From positions 55,278,313-55,310,635 of the forward strand of contig JBOZIK010000001.1 in assembly GCA_051453625.1 (NCBI GenBank): 32,323 nt of DNA. Direction: 5' to 3'. The notes beneath the pieces were generated by a model. It did not search any database. It was not told the origin of the DNA and worked only from the letters and a program-made list of their open reading frames with translations. Shown piece by piece: positions 1 to 11,020 of this stretch. The position numbers and the translations under genes are program-made. Source of the stretch: Welwitschia mirabilis. Taxonomy: Eukaryota; Gnetophyta; Gnetopsida; Welwitschiales. Positions within the stretch are counted from its first letter, which is position 1, and each line of letters starts with the position of its first letter.

Positions 1-24
1 ATAGAAAGGCCTTTATATAAGTAT

Positions 25-39
25 CACTATAAGAAATAT
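25..39 (+). repeat. Left terminal inverted repeat of the CACTA element
   Basis: CACTATAAGAAATAT directly follows the TAT duplication at 22-24. It pairs with 11021-11035 on the opposite strand with three mismatches. Weaker similarity continues inward for about 13 more bases (TTTTAAGG shared). Confidence 0.8.
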
Positions 40-240
40 AGGCTTTTAAGGCATTTCTAAAACACCTTAAAAGGCCTTAAAAAATGCATTAATTCTTTTA
101 AGGTATTTTTCATAAAACACTGAGGCATTTCTCAAAAGAAATGCCTCAAAAGGATTTTGAGGCATTTTTTGGCAGAAACACTTCAAAAGCATTTTGAGGC
201 GTTTTATAAAGTAAACACCTCAAAAGCTACAACTTCAAAA
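40..240. repeat. Left subterminal repeat zone of the CACTA element
   Basis: Many short copies of AAGGCATTT, GAGGCATTT and their complements (AAATGCCTC, ACACCTTAAA) occur in both orientations. For example, a foldback GAGGCATTTCTC...GAAATGCCTC lies around 121-147. Such arrays are the usual binding sites for the TNPA-type protein of CACTA elements. The zone has no coding potential. Confidence 0.75.
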
Positions 241-324
241 ATAAAACAAAAAAAAAAAACCCAATTATAAGAACATAATTTAGTCTTAACTAGACTTGTG
301 ACCATGTGCATTTGTCCATGATTT

Positions 325-545
325 ATCCTTCTCACCATCGTTTTCACTCCTCACATGTATCCCTTACTCGCAAACAGGACACACACAATATGACAGGCAT
401 CCCAAAGTTGGTATATTCTGAAGCATAACATTTCTCACTTTGCCTTCTTCGATGACAATCCTTAGCGCCTCCTCCAACTCATCCATGATCTTTAACCCAA
501 GCTCATCTTGCAAGTCTTCTTCAGTCAATGCTTGTTCTTTAGTAT
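325..545 (-). pseudogene. Exon-like coding remnant near the left end of the CACTA element, unidentified
   Basis: On the minus strand, a possible acceptor (cctcagctag, near 545) is followed by an open stretch of about 60 codons. It contains an acidic, helix-prone segment (EEDLQDELGLKIMDELEEAL), then IEEGKVRNVMLQ and a cysteine cluster CLSYCVCPVCE, followed at once by a TAA stop. The TAA overlaps a GTAAGG that could be a splice donor. The cysteine spacing could suit metal binding, but I do not recognise the family. The stretch has higher GC than its surroundings and the same orientation as the CUL4 exon. It could be a captured terminal exon or a remnant of an element gene. Confidence 0.35.
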
Positions 546-559
546 TCTAGCTGAGGTGA

Positions 560-2900
560 TAATAGATGTAATCGATGGGGATATATGTGATTAGAAAAAA
601 TATAATTTTTTTGAATCTTTATGTATTACATCAAAGAACTACAAATTGAATCCATTATTACTTAAGAGGATACTTCATTCATTATGTTAAAGAAGTTAAT
701 GTGGGGGGGGAAATTGGTGGTAATATTGAAGGAACACTATTAGGAGATTATGCAAGAATAGCTTGATGTTGTAGATATAATTGCTCAACATTAAGTTTTT
801 AACATGTATGACCTCCTGAATAGAGAACCTAAATTTTGTCATGCTTCTTGATTTTGGATAAAGTAAGAGACTACTTAAGAGCCTTTATTATATTACTTGG
901 CATTATGCTAATCAGTTCCCCAATGAAATAGAAAAACTATGAAGTAAAATAAAGAATTAAAGACTATGATTCAAATGTAATTAGTGAAATCAGTGATGTA
1001 TTTGCAACATACTCTTTAATAGCTAAGAGAATAAGGTTGTACCTAGCACACATGTGTCAACAATAGATAATAGATTATTTGGTATTTTAGATTTTAGAGA
1101 GAATGTTTGAAGATTACCTAGGATACCTAAATAGTTTAAATGTTGGTATTACTAAAGTTGAACTTGTTAATCATGTTATGGAATTCTCCTAAGGACCAAT
1201 CCTTATGTAGCAGCTTAGAGATCAATAGCCACATATCTTTTCATTGGTGGCCTAAAATTCGTTGAAGGTCCTCTTTACAATGTAATTGATAGCCTAAGCT
1301 AGAGAAATATAATAGGTTGAAGCATGTCATGCCCTCTTAATAGCATGTCAAAAACACATATAGGAAGGTTTGGACAACCTTTTACATGTTCTAGTTCTAA
1401 CAACCATGTTAGACCCTCTAGTGGGTATAATACATTTTACTAGTAGCCTGAAGTACAGGTGTTTTTCAAGAGATAGTGATGACTATTTTCTTAAAACATC
1501 AAATTCTCTAGAAGATAACTAATCGAGTCTCCTTATTATGAATGCAAAAGAATTACAATCCATGTTACATGTTCTTAATCACTGGCTTTCATGTATAAAC
1601 ATAGTGCTAATTATTTTAACAGAAATAGCATATGAAAATGATGGATAATTTAGTAATTAGTTACATTTATTCGATTATGATTGAGCTGAAATCTTTAAAG
1701 AAACTTACTTATAAGAAATAGTATCTTATTGCACTTGATCATTAGACACTCCAAGGGTAGGAATTTCATGAGATTTTATATAAGATGGATTGCAAGTTAA
1801 GATTACCATGGTCAGATATTAGCCTTTAAGAATCCTTTACACCTATGACATGCTTTATCATTGACTCAGCAAGTTACCTGAAAAGGGATCCCATGAACAT
1901 TAATACTATCAGTGCTGATGCACTTTTAATTTGGGAAAAAAATAAAGGATAGAGTTAAATAATTCAAAGTGAAGATAATTCATTTATATATTAATCAATA
2001 ATATAGAGCAGAAAGAAGCATTCAACATAAAGCTAATTGACAAGTTAAGGTGCATACAACAAACATTCTTCCCAAAGAAAACAAACCATGATAATAACTT
2101 ACTGGCTATGTTTTAAAGAATTTGATTACTCAACTACTATATCATGGGTGTAGGGGGCCAAGATATATGCAACAACTGTTAATAAATTTTTTGATAGAAG
2201 AATACATAGTTTTTCATAAGTATTCAACAAGGACAAAATAAAATATGAGAACAAATTTCCAATAAAAAAGCTATTAGTTCTTGAATTCATTGAAAGATAA
2301 AAATTGCTTTATAAAGTTTCATTCGAATGTGACTATTTTATTAATCTCATCTCACTAAAGTTTTTGGTTCAAAGAAAGCACATGGAAAGTAATTTATATG
2401 TTATTACTTTATCAGAAAAGTAAAATTCAAGGCAAGAGTAAGCACAGGCATTTGTTAGTTATGGCATAGCATAGAAAATGTTGCAAAGTATGGGCATTAT
2501 CAAATAAGAGTACTAATAGTCTACTAAACAGATAATGGTACATTTAGCAAAAGTAGTTGGAGTTAAATGATAATGAAAACAAGGCTATATGGGCAAAATA
2601 TTTTTCTTCCATAAACTCACCAACCACCTATTGGTAAATAAATAGAAGATGATTCTTAATAGAAACAAACAGTGATTACAACCCAGAACTACTATAGAGA
2701 TACGTTAGCTCCTAACTAGGAGAAAAGCATATTGACTTAGCACATGACTTGCTCCTAGCTTAGTAAAAAATGTCAAAAAGATTACAAAAAGTGGTGAATT
2801 TTCATAACTTATTTGGCTATATTAACTTCAATCTCATGAGTAATGCACTGACTCCCATACAGTTATTGTATTGTTTATTTACTAGTAGATATATGAAAAT
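560..2900. other. AT-rich CACTA interior with no recognisable gene
   Basis: There is no open frame above 60 codons and no protein family I can name on either strand. Short scattered open stretches, for example around 1450-1620 plus strand, could be decayed coding sequence but show no recognisable motif. Confidence 0.5.
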
Positions 2901-2920
2901 TTACAAAATGCATATCACAA

Positions 2921-3517
2921 AGCCCATTTAATGGTTTTTCTAAGTTAACAACATTAACAAAATCACCAAAACATGAGAATATGGTAAATAATAATGCAAA
3001 TGTATGCTATCATATTAATAACTAGGTCCTTGGAGAAATAATTGTTAAGTGAATTATTTGTAAAACTAAACATAGTAAAAGAGGATGTCCTTAACAGATC
3101 TTCAGCCTGCATGATAATTTATTTGCATGCAATATGTTTGATAATTTGGATTGCCCATACACCTTCTTGTTTGAATAATTGAATAACAAATAAAATGATA
3201 GCCATAAGACAAAGCTCATTTAATGGTTTTTCTAAGTTAACAACATTAACAAAATCACCAAAACCTGAGAATATGGTAAATAGTAATATGAAACTAAAAT
3301 TTGTATGTTATCAGATTGACAACTAGGTCCTTAAAGCAATAATTGTTAAGTGAATTATTTATGAAACAAAACATAGTAAAAGGGTGTGTCATTAACAGAC
3401 CTTGATCTTACATAATAATTCATTTGCATGTAATATGTTTGCTAATTTTGAGTGTCCATATGCCTTCTTATCTTAATAACTAAATAACAAATAAAATAAT
3501 AATCATAAGACCAAAGT
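2921..3517. repeat. Tandem repeat, two units of about 292 and 302 bp, cut by an assembly gap
   Basis: Unit 1 starts at 2921 (agcccatttaatgg) and unit 2 at 3213 (agctcatttaatgg). They share long near-identical blocks, such as ttctaagttaacaacattaa and aataattgttaagtgaatta. The sequence that opens each unit (caaag) reappears at 3512-3516, and the 10-N gap starts at 3518. More units may therefore be collapsed in the gap. CACTA elements often contain internal satellite-like arrays. Confidence 0.85.
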
Positions 3518-3527
3518 NNNNNNNNNN
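3518..3527. other. Assembly gap (10 N)
   Basis: Ten N bases directly follow the tandem array. The true length is unknown. Confidence 0.99.
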
Positions 3528-3953
3528 GTCTAATCAACATGACAGATAAAATACAAATTTTCCAAAAGATTACTCTTTTACAAGGCTAGAGAGGGATGTG
3601 CAAGACAACCTAGTCTCTCTTGCATAATAGCTTTCAACCTCAATAAGATGAGAAGGAATTAGGGCATGTGAATGATGAGAGGACAATAGATAAGAAATAA
3701 CACTGATTCAAAAATTCTACTCATAGATTTACAAATTCAAAAAAAAGAAGATACATAAACAAGATGTAAAGTACACAAATGAAATGTAAAGATGGGTCTC
3801 TAGTCTGTATTGCAAATGGAATGATTTAAGTTAAGAAGGATGAAGTTTGAGAAGGTTGAGAAATAGTCAAATCTTATAAACATTAATACTGGCCTAAACT
3901 ATACTGACTTTCAAAAGGAAACAAAGTCTTCTATAGAAAGTGGAAAATTAAGT

Positions 3954-4080
3954 GGCATCGAAAAGTAACGGAAATATCGTGGCATCTAATCCATTTCCCT
4001 AGTGATGTTTAATCTAGTAAATACTCTGGCATAAAAAGGTAATAGAAATATCATGACATCTAACTGTTTCCTCTAGTCTG
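3954..4080. repeat. Degenerate tandem duplication, period about 74 bp
   Basis: The segment beginning ggcatcgaaaagtaacggaa (3954) is repeated as ggcataaaaaggtaatagaa (4028). Both continue into a matching 'cat ctaa c/t...tttcc...ctagt' stretch. A related flank, aaactatactgact near 3896, reappears as gaactatactaact near 4080. Slippage or nested element debris would explain it. Confidence 0.6.
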
Positions 4081-4084
4081 AACT

Positions 4085-6440
4085 ATACTAACTATCAATA
4101 GAGCAATTACAATGTTGTAATTACTCTCAATGCCTATAATATCTTTCTATACAATAGATAAGATGAAAGAGCATGATGGATTGTATAGTCATCATGTATA
4201 TAAGGGGACAATCTGTAGCTAGTCTTCTATAAAGAAATTTGTTTTTTTCTTTATCAATTAAATCAACATCCATGTAGATATTAGCACATGACTTGAGGCA
4301 TTTGGCATTTTTCTATAGCTATCTGAGTACTTGTTTCATTTTAAGGGATAACTATGGAAGGAGTGACCTTTGGCATAAGTTACAAGGTGAGGTTTTATAA
4401 TGTGTTATAACTCAGTAGGAAAGAATTAAATATTGTTCAAGATCAATGTATCTAAAAAGCACAGAACAAGTTTTACAATTAGTTGATGAGTTGCCCTTGC
4501 TCAACATGTTTCTTACATCATACCCAAAAATATTACATAAATATCTTAAAATATATTTAACAAACTGCTTTATGCCATATGAAATTAAGTAATATCAATA
4601 GTGTCCATCTCAAGCATTTCAGTAGAAAACACTTAGAATTTATTCCTCAAAAAAGTATTATGCATTTCATTCACTCAATGATGTTTTTAAATTCAGATTC
4701 AAAAGATTCCAACCTGCATTCCAAAGATACTTCCATGGTTTTTTTTAGAAATGGAGGACGATCACCTTCTTCATAGTTTTTGCAAAATTCTAGGCACTAC
4801 AAGATAAAATCTTCCTCTGCATGTTCATTTACATATAGTTTTCCAACCTTGAAAATAGCTAGAAGAAATAATGTACTTGTTATCATGAAAATTGTTTCCA
4901 CCCTACACAATAAAATTTATTATTAATTTAATCTTTAGTTAACTAAAATTCACATTTATATAGTTATAAAGGCTATAAACAATGATTTTCTAAAAGATTT
5001 ATTTCACCCTTAGATATATAACATACAAAGACATAATCTAGTTCAGACTTGGACATGGATACTTTGATAGAAACACAAAGGTGTTTTCAAGATCCAAAGC
5101 ACATATTCTTTTGTATATGGAATTTTACATAGTAAGACATTTAAATCTTTAGTAGTCTTAACATGGCCTTTTAATTCTTTAAGAAAATGGAGATAATGAT
5201 TTCTAATATTCTTTTGTCTAATTTTTCAATAAAGGGCTTTGAAGAAATTAAAGTGTTAAAGCTTTTGAAAAGGGAAAAAACCCAACATTAAAGAGAATGT
5301 AGGATCTATATGTATTTGGAATGGAGAGTTGCATTTCAAACTAAGCTTTGATGATGTAGGAATGATATGAAATTTTAGTAGTAATTTGGTAAGTGTTGAG
5401 AGGTAAAGCTTTAGTAATGGACAAAGCTTTAAAATTCCTGTGGACAAAGTGCTTCACATTGTAAGAAATCAAGGCATATTGGGATGGCTTATCCTACACT
5501 AAAATATGAGATGCCTTTTTAGTGAGGTTGATTATTAGAAGATGCTGGCCTTGTGGAGGAGGCTATCACTTATTGTAGCATTAGGTGTTATGTCATTTAT
5601 TCTTCTAAACAATAACAGCTATAGTTATGAAAGTTTTTATGTTGTGTACATTTCAGGTTTTGCCAGTCGGCATGATAATGCCAAATTCCTAGAGAAATGT
5701 TCTTATAAAAAGATATTCCTTAGAAATGATACCCATCTCATACAACCTCTGGCATAGTCTAGCTCATATGATCAGATGTGGATAAAAAATTTTATAGAAG
5801 TTGGAATTTCCAACTTCTGCTTTGTCAATTTGTTCATGTTATAAAGCAACATAGAGTTATCTTTAAGAGGCAAATCATCAAAGAGTTTTAGAGTCAAATT
5901 TATTTGTTATTGTAGTTCTAGTTGAAACATCCTCTTTTTACATTAAGCATGGCAGTTAAAACTCAAATTAGTATTCTTTGTATGAGATGAAAAAAAGGAA
6001 ATAAATATTAAATTCTAATTAAATTCAGATTTAACAGTATGTGAAGGATAGTGAAATCAGATTTAATTCTCATGTGAATTTAAACAAACTGCAAGTCAAA
6101 ATCATAAATGGATGGATTACAAATTGAAAGAAAATTAGCATTGGGAATAGTTCAATATGAATTGAAGAAGAATTTATCTGATTCTAATTAGATCTAAATT
6201 TCTATATAAATTGGAAATTAAAGTAATAATATCACTTACAAGATTAATTTATTCTTGAAAATTAATGAACAATCTAGTAAAAAACTATTAAATTGAGTTA
6301 AAAAAATCCTCTTGAAAATGTATTTAAATTGATTTCATGTGATTAAAATTAATCTGAAAATGTGAATTTATGATAAAAAAATTTCAATTTTAATAATCAA
6401 AATGAATTGAAACACATGAAATCAATAGTATTTCAAATAA
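4085..6440. other. CACTA interior, AT-rich, no recognisable gene
   Basis: Three short open frames occur (4579-4776 plus, 5256-5447 minus, 5542-5757 plus). None has recognisable motifs or coding character. The next CUL4 exons, expected at lower coordinates on the minus strand after the exon at 6447-6771, were not found here. The capture therefore appears to cover a single recognisable exon. Confidence 0.45.
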
Positions 6441-6446
6441 CTGTAC

Positions 6447-6771
6447 CTCTCCAAGTAAACTATGCACTATTCATGTTATTCAAGTAACTGTACTTCTACA
6501 TGTCTTAAATATTCTAGAACATCAGTTTTCTGCATATATCTCACTCCTTCAAATGCATAAAATTTGGGAGTACCTTTAAGTAATGGCTTTTGGAAGCTTT
6601 CACTGTAAATTCCAAGTGTAGCAAACATCTTTAAGAGATGGCTAAGAAGTGTCCTGTCCACAACTTCTTCCATTTTCTCTCTTTGTATTAGAGTCAAAAG
6701 GCCAAAAATATTTTTATGGTCCACTTTTAAATTAAGAGCAAGATGCTTGTAAATGAGATGCAACCCCATGT
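6447..6771 (-). pseudogene. CUL4: Captured cullin 4 (CUL4) exon inside the CACTA element
   Basis: CUL4 is the scaffold of CUL4-DDB1 E3 ubiquitin ligases. The minus-strand reading contains DMGL, then GLLTLIQREKMEEVVDRTLL, SHLLKMFATLGIYSESFQKP, LKGTPKFYAFEGVRYMQ, and DVLEYLRHVEVQL. These match in order the N-terminal cullin-repeat region of plant CUL4. The match continues past two in-frame stops (TAA at 6476-6478 and TAG just beyond) as HE-CIVYLE, as in CUL4. An AG acceptor (6773-6772) precedes the exon at the D of DMGL, and a GT donor (6446-6445) follows it, so the copy is genomic rather than a processed mRNA. At 325 nt it covers about 107 of some 800 residues. It cannot encode a functional cullin and lacks the ROC1-binding C-terminus and neddylation site. 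Confidence 0.87.
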
Positions 6772-6789
6772 CTCAAAGTAAATTCAGAT

Positions 6790-8590
6790 CTTACCCGAAG
6801 CTAGGTCTCCAGTAGAGAAATAACATACATAATGATCAATTGTGCCAACAAATAACTTTCCAAAAGAAAACATATTAGATGATAATCTCCCCTGCTTTTT
6901 TTCAAGCTATCCTATTCTTCTCCTATTTTTACTAGTTTTCTTTTTGTCCTTCTACTATGCTACGTTCATACCTTCTTTCTTTTCATTTTGAGATAAGCAC
7001 CTCATAATTAAGGCACTACCTAAGAAACTTATCATGTAGCCACAGGTTCACATCCTTAATTACCACATACTTTACATATAACAAATGCATTGCTTTCCAG
7101 ATGACTATGTAGTAACTCAATCAACATAAAATTGATGAAAAACAGAGCATAATTCAACTAGATAAGCACACAGGTTTTGAAATAAATATTAAGATTGAAG
7201 AATAGCAAAACAAAGTTCCTTTAACTTAGCTTTAATAGCCTACACTCCTAATCTAGATCCAAGAAGATACCATATTGCTAAATTCTCTTGTGCAAAGGCT
7301 TTCTCAAGTAAAAATACATAAATTATTCACATACAGTGGTTGTATAAAGAAAGATGGTGCAATGCTATTAATCCTTCATTAAAGCTCGATAGATGAATTA
7401 AAGATGTAGAGAAGAAGTTAAAGGAAGCATTTCATATTCATGAATTTTCATGGTCCAAGACAGCCTTCTCTATACTCCCCACACATAGATAACTAGGGTT
7501 GGTGATGTTAGAAGGCTTCACATCCCCAAGAACTGAAATATATGTAGATGGGTAAAAAGATATGAAAAACAATCCTTATATCAAACTTTATTACTAGGAA
7601 GAAGGAAAGGTCTGAGATTGGTCTAAGTGATTTTCTTATAAATCAGGAAGTGGTACCACTTGTATAAGACAATGGAGAAAGAGAAGATACAAGAAAAAAT
7701 GCTACAACAAAGTGGCTAAATGTTCAAAAAATGATATAAATCCAACTTTAAAAGTAAATGGAGTGAGAGCATATGTAAACAATGAACCACACAAGAAAAT
7801 GGTCAAAACTACAAGAATCAATTTAAAAAAATGTTAAGAATTAGGAAAATAAAGGAGGTATATAGGAATGAAGAAATGGAACTATCCAAAATCTCAAGTG
7901 TAAAATGTGCTCTTGATACTTGAATAAAGGAACAAAATAAAGGATTATCATTTGAAAATATAGGTATAAAGAAAAAGCCATGCCAAAAAAACAAGAGATA
8001 AAATGATCAAGATGTTGTGTCTTCTAAAAATTTCATTAATATTGATTCTGATAATAAAGGGACAACCAAAGATGATGGATGTGTTGAAAAATCTAAGTTA
8101 TCAATTATCATATTATCAAATAAAAAGGTAATCTTGAGGGTAAGGAAACCCAGTAAACATACTTCAAAGACAACTCAAGAGAATGCTAATCCTGAAATCA
8201 TAGAACTTAGAATTCTAGCAATCTCAAATGAGTAGGTGTTGATACCCAACAATCAACTTCATTACAATTCCATTATATTTGGAGAGAAAGCCGATGTACT
8301 GAATTTTATGTGCAATGTAACACAAAAAAGGAATATTAATAAGCCTTCTATTGTTATCCCAAATAAAAGTTGCCCAGAAGTAGCAAGGCCAATGACAAAA
8401 ACTACCAAAAACTGTAAAACAAAAACTCATAAACAAAAACCAAAACCAAGCAATTTTTGTATCAGAAGCAACATTAAAACATAATCTAAACAATCAAGCA
8501 ACACAAAAAGGAAATGAAGTGACTCAGATTTCTGAATATTGAAGAACATAAAAGCCTTGTGAAGGTCATTAAACCTTGAAGGATTTCTAA
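6790..8590. other. CACTA interior without identifiable genes
   Basis: CUL4 exons that should precede the captured one were sought on the minus strand and not seen. Plus-strand open frames at 8017-8235 and 8236-8484 are separated only by a stop. They are lysine- and asparagine-rich with no recognisable domain. They may be a decayed basic protein or chance; I make no product call. Confidence 0.4.
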
Positions 8591-8604
8591 AACAACCAAC
8601 TTAC

Positions 8605-8701
8605 CTCCATTCATCAGTACTTTCACTTTTCTTCTCTTGACTTTTTAACATGCTTCTAATGTTTTCTTCTTATGAAATATGTCTTTCATTCCTCATATTT
8701 T
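8605..8701 (-). pseudogene. Exon-like island with strong splice signals, unidentified
   Basis: On the minus strand, a pyrimidine-rich acceptor (ctttctcttcag) ends at 8702. A consensus donor (GAG|GTAAGT) begins at 8604. The intervening 97 nt, in the best frame, encode a charged peptide (RSMLKSQEKKSESTDEWR) with one in-frame stop. No family is recognised. It shares orientation with the CUL4 exon, so it may be another captured exon, but a chance pairing of splice-like sites is possible. Confidence 0.25.
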
Positions 8702-8719
8702 CTGAAGAGAAAGTGGATT

Positions 8720-10280
8720 AAGCAAATTCTAAAAGATTGTTAGATTGCATCATCCCTGGCATAGGCTGAGTACCTTTTTTATATGATTTTTTTAACTTGT
8801 AATAACAGCTTTCAGTTTTTAGAGTTTCACAATAATAGCATACCTAAATTGAATAAAGAACATATATGGTAGAATAATGTCACATATGAAGTAACATATC
8901 AACTATCATGACTAGAGGAATGGTTAAAGACATACCCAAAATGGCAACAAGAGGAGTGATCCACACAATAGACAATGCCCTGCAAGAGGGAAAGACAATG
9001 GCCATAAGAGCTCCTTTAGTTATACAAAATAACATAACTTAATAGAATTTAAATTTTCCTATTGATAAAAAGAAACAAAAAATATATTTCATTGGTGGTA
9101 TACTAGAAGTAATTTGATAGAACATTCTGATGAAGCCATTTGAAATAACTACTTCATCTAGCTTCGCAGACTTAGGAATGCTAAATTTAGGTTCAATACC
9201 AAGGGTAAATAATAGTCATACTACAATAATTTGAATCTTTTTAATTCAAGTTAGGCATGGAGTTATAAAAATAAGAATATATAACTTAAAATATAAATCT
9301 TAGCTTCTTAACAAATGCAATATTAACATTTTATATAAAGCAACACAGCAACTTCATGGAGCATAATAGTTATCTTGTTATTGGAAGAGGAAATTTAACC
9401 TAAATTTTCATTTTAGGAGTCTCTAATTGATTAATATCAGGAGCATGAGGAAGTTTAAGCTTCAAAGTTATTTGTTTATGTCGTTAATTCAGTTCTTTAG
9501 TGGGTTTGTTGTCGTGTTACACTTCTCCATGCCATGCGCAATCAGTTTTATCAATTAATTACATGCTATTTAATAATTTATATTTTTTATGATTAAATTT
9601 CAGTATTAATGTTTATAAATGTGCATTTATGGTCCTTATCTTTACACACGTCATAAACTCACTAAGCATGTAACTCTTGATTGACATAGCGTTAATTAAA
9701 AGGGGAAAAAAGAAAGAAAATTAAAGCTAATGTTGTTGCGTTACACTGACATATTTTCCTTAAAAATAAATAAAGAAAATATAAGTTGATAGGGCAATGA
9801 TTGCCAAAGATGCAATTCTTGATAGCAAGTCCATTGTAATGCTTTAGCAAAACATTCAAATATAGCATAGTCGCAGAATATTCATTCAAGAAAAAAATTG
9901 AGCTTAATGTGTTATGAACATTGTTTAATGATGTATTTGCTGGTAATAACTTGAATTAAAGTGAAAGTTAATTCTTTGTGTGAGTTAAAGTTATGCATAG
10001 GTCAACCTACTATAAACGACATCTAGAAAACAAGTGAAAGAAATGTACAAAAAATGATAACAATGTCTACTAATAATTTTTCCACATAAAAAGCCTATGT
10101 TATTGATCAAACTACTTTATTTCACAACCTTAAATAAAATTAGCTCTAAAATATGAATTTTGGTGTTACATAATAATACATTTGCTTTCACATTTTATGC
10201 AAGAGGATGTATTGTATCTTACTCATGGCCATTTTCCATAAATGAAATAAACGTGTATAAGAGGACAAAGGGTTTTAAAT
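8720..10280. other. CACTA interior, AT-rich, nothing recognised
   Basis: There is no convincing coding sequence. A short plus-strand open stretch starting at 8941 (MATRGVIHTIDNALQEGKTM) is not recognised. The minus-strand open frame 9692-9889 has no coding character. Confidence 0.4.
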
Positions 10281-10293
10281 AATTCATAGGTAC

Positions 10294-10538
10294 CTATTGT
10301 TGACACTAGAGAGAGATCCCAGATCAGGGACAAAGACATGATCATCCTTCGACTTTGCTCCTGTGAAATATGACATTCCTTTAAGCTTCTGCAATTCAAC
10401 AAAATTTCCAGTTTGCAGTTTTAAATTAATGGAGACAAAATGAGGAGGTTCTAGCCAGACATACCTCTTTTCCAAATCTAAAAATGTCATGAACAAGAAT
10501 GATAAGGGTAATGTAAAATCTCTCGAAGAACAATCCAT
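10294..10538 (-). pseudogene. Putative first coding exon inside the CACTA right end, unidentified
   Basis: The minus-strand ATG at 10538 opens a frame of more than 80 codons. It contains RDFTLPLSFLFMTFLDLEK, YVWLEPPHFVSINLKLQTG and AKSKDDHVFVPDLGSLSS. A donor AATAG|GTACCT falls just before the stop, so the coding exon probably ends at 10294. Composition is less AT-rich than the surroundings. I do not recognise the family. It lies just downstream of a GC-richer leader-like region (10540-10740) and faces inward, as expected for the first exon of an element-borne or captured transcript. Confidence 0.4.
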
Positions 10539-10745
10539 TCAAAATATCACTCACGCGATTAGATCTCACAACACTCGACTCGAGTGAGGGGTCTTCTAAA
10601 ACATAGTAGTGGCCATTTCACCATTGTGAGTTCTTAGAGAGCTGATTCTTGATGCAAGAGAGTAAAATGTAGGAGGAGCTTTGTGAAAGATAGGCATTAA
10701 CATAGAAGCGCGAAGATGAAATGTGAAGCATGAAGAATGAATTTA
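10539..10745 (-). promoter_or_regulatory. Possible leader or promoter region at the right end of the CACTA element
   Basis: This is a GC-richer segment between the right subterminal repeats and the ATG at 10538. It includes a perfect palindrome CACTCGA-c-TCGAGTG (10572-10586). Its position suits transcription inward on the minus strand, the orientation of all exon-like islands in the element. No clear TATA box was identified. Confidence 0.3.
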
Positions 10746-10764
10746 AGTCCTTTTTTTTCGGCTA

Positions 10765-11020
10765 TTTTTTAAGGCATTTATCAAAATCGATGCCTTAAAA
10801 AATGTTTTTTAATTTTTAAGGTAGGTTTTTTTAAATCTTTTAAGGCATTAGAAAAATGTATAAATGCCTTAAAAGGAACTTTTTAGAGCCTTTTAAGGTA
10901 TTTTAGCGAACAAACATCATAAAAAGGTTTCCATAAGATCTATTTAAGGCGTTTATTTAATAAATGCCTTAAAATTCTCTATATTTAAGGCATTTATTTC
11001 AATAAACACCTTAAAATTTT
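10765..11020. repeat. Right subterminal repeat zone of the CACTA element
   Basis: TTAAGGCATTTAT-type motifs and their complements (AAATGCCTTAAA) recur at short spacing up to the right terminus. They are the same motif family as at 40-240. The shared motif is the strongest independent evidence that the two ends belong to one element. Confidence 0.78.

Noticed and set aside
2921-3517. CRISPR-like array from regular repeats
   Set aside because: The repeats are about 295 bp and contiguous without spacers, and the DNA is clearly plant nuclear; it is a tandem duplication.
4170-4265. Possible solo LTR (TATATAAGG followed by a T-rich segment)
   Set aside because: No TG...CA boundaries or flanking duplication could be found, and no second copy is in the window.
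5542-5757. Plus-strand 71-codon frame starting with a hydrophobic segment that could pass for a signal peptide
   Set aside because: No homology or motif, AT-rich context, and no supporting neighbour; hydrophobicity is expected in T-rich sequence.
8224-8493. Minus-strand 89-codon frame, aromatic-rich
   Set aside because: It is antisense to an equally long plus-strand frame and has no recognisable motif; both are probably chance.
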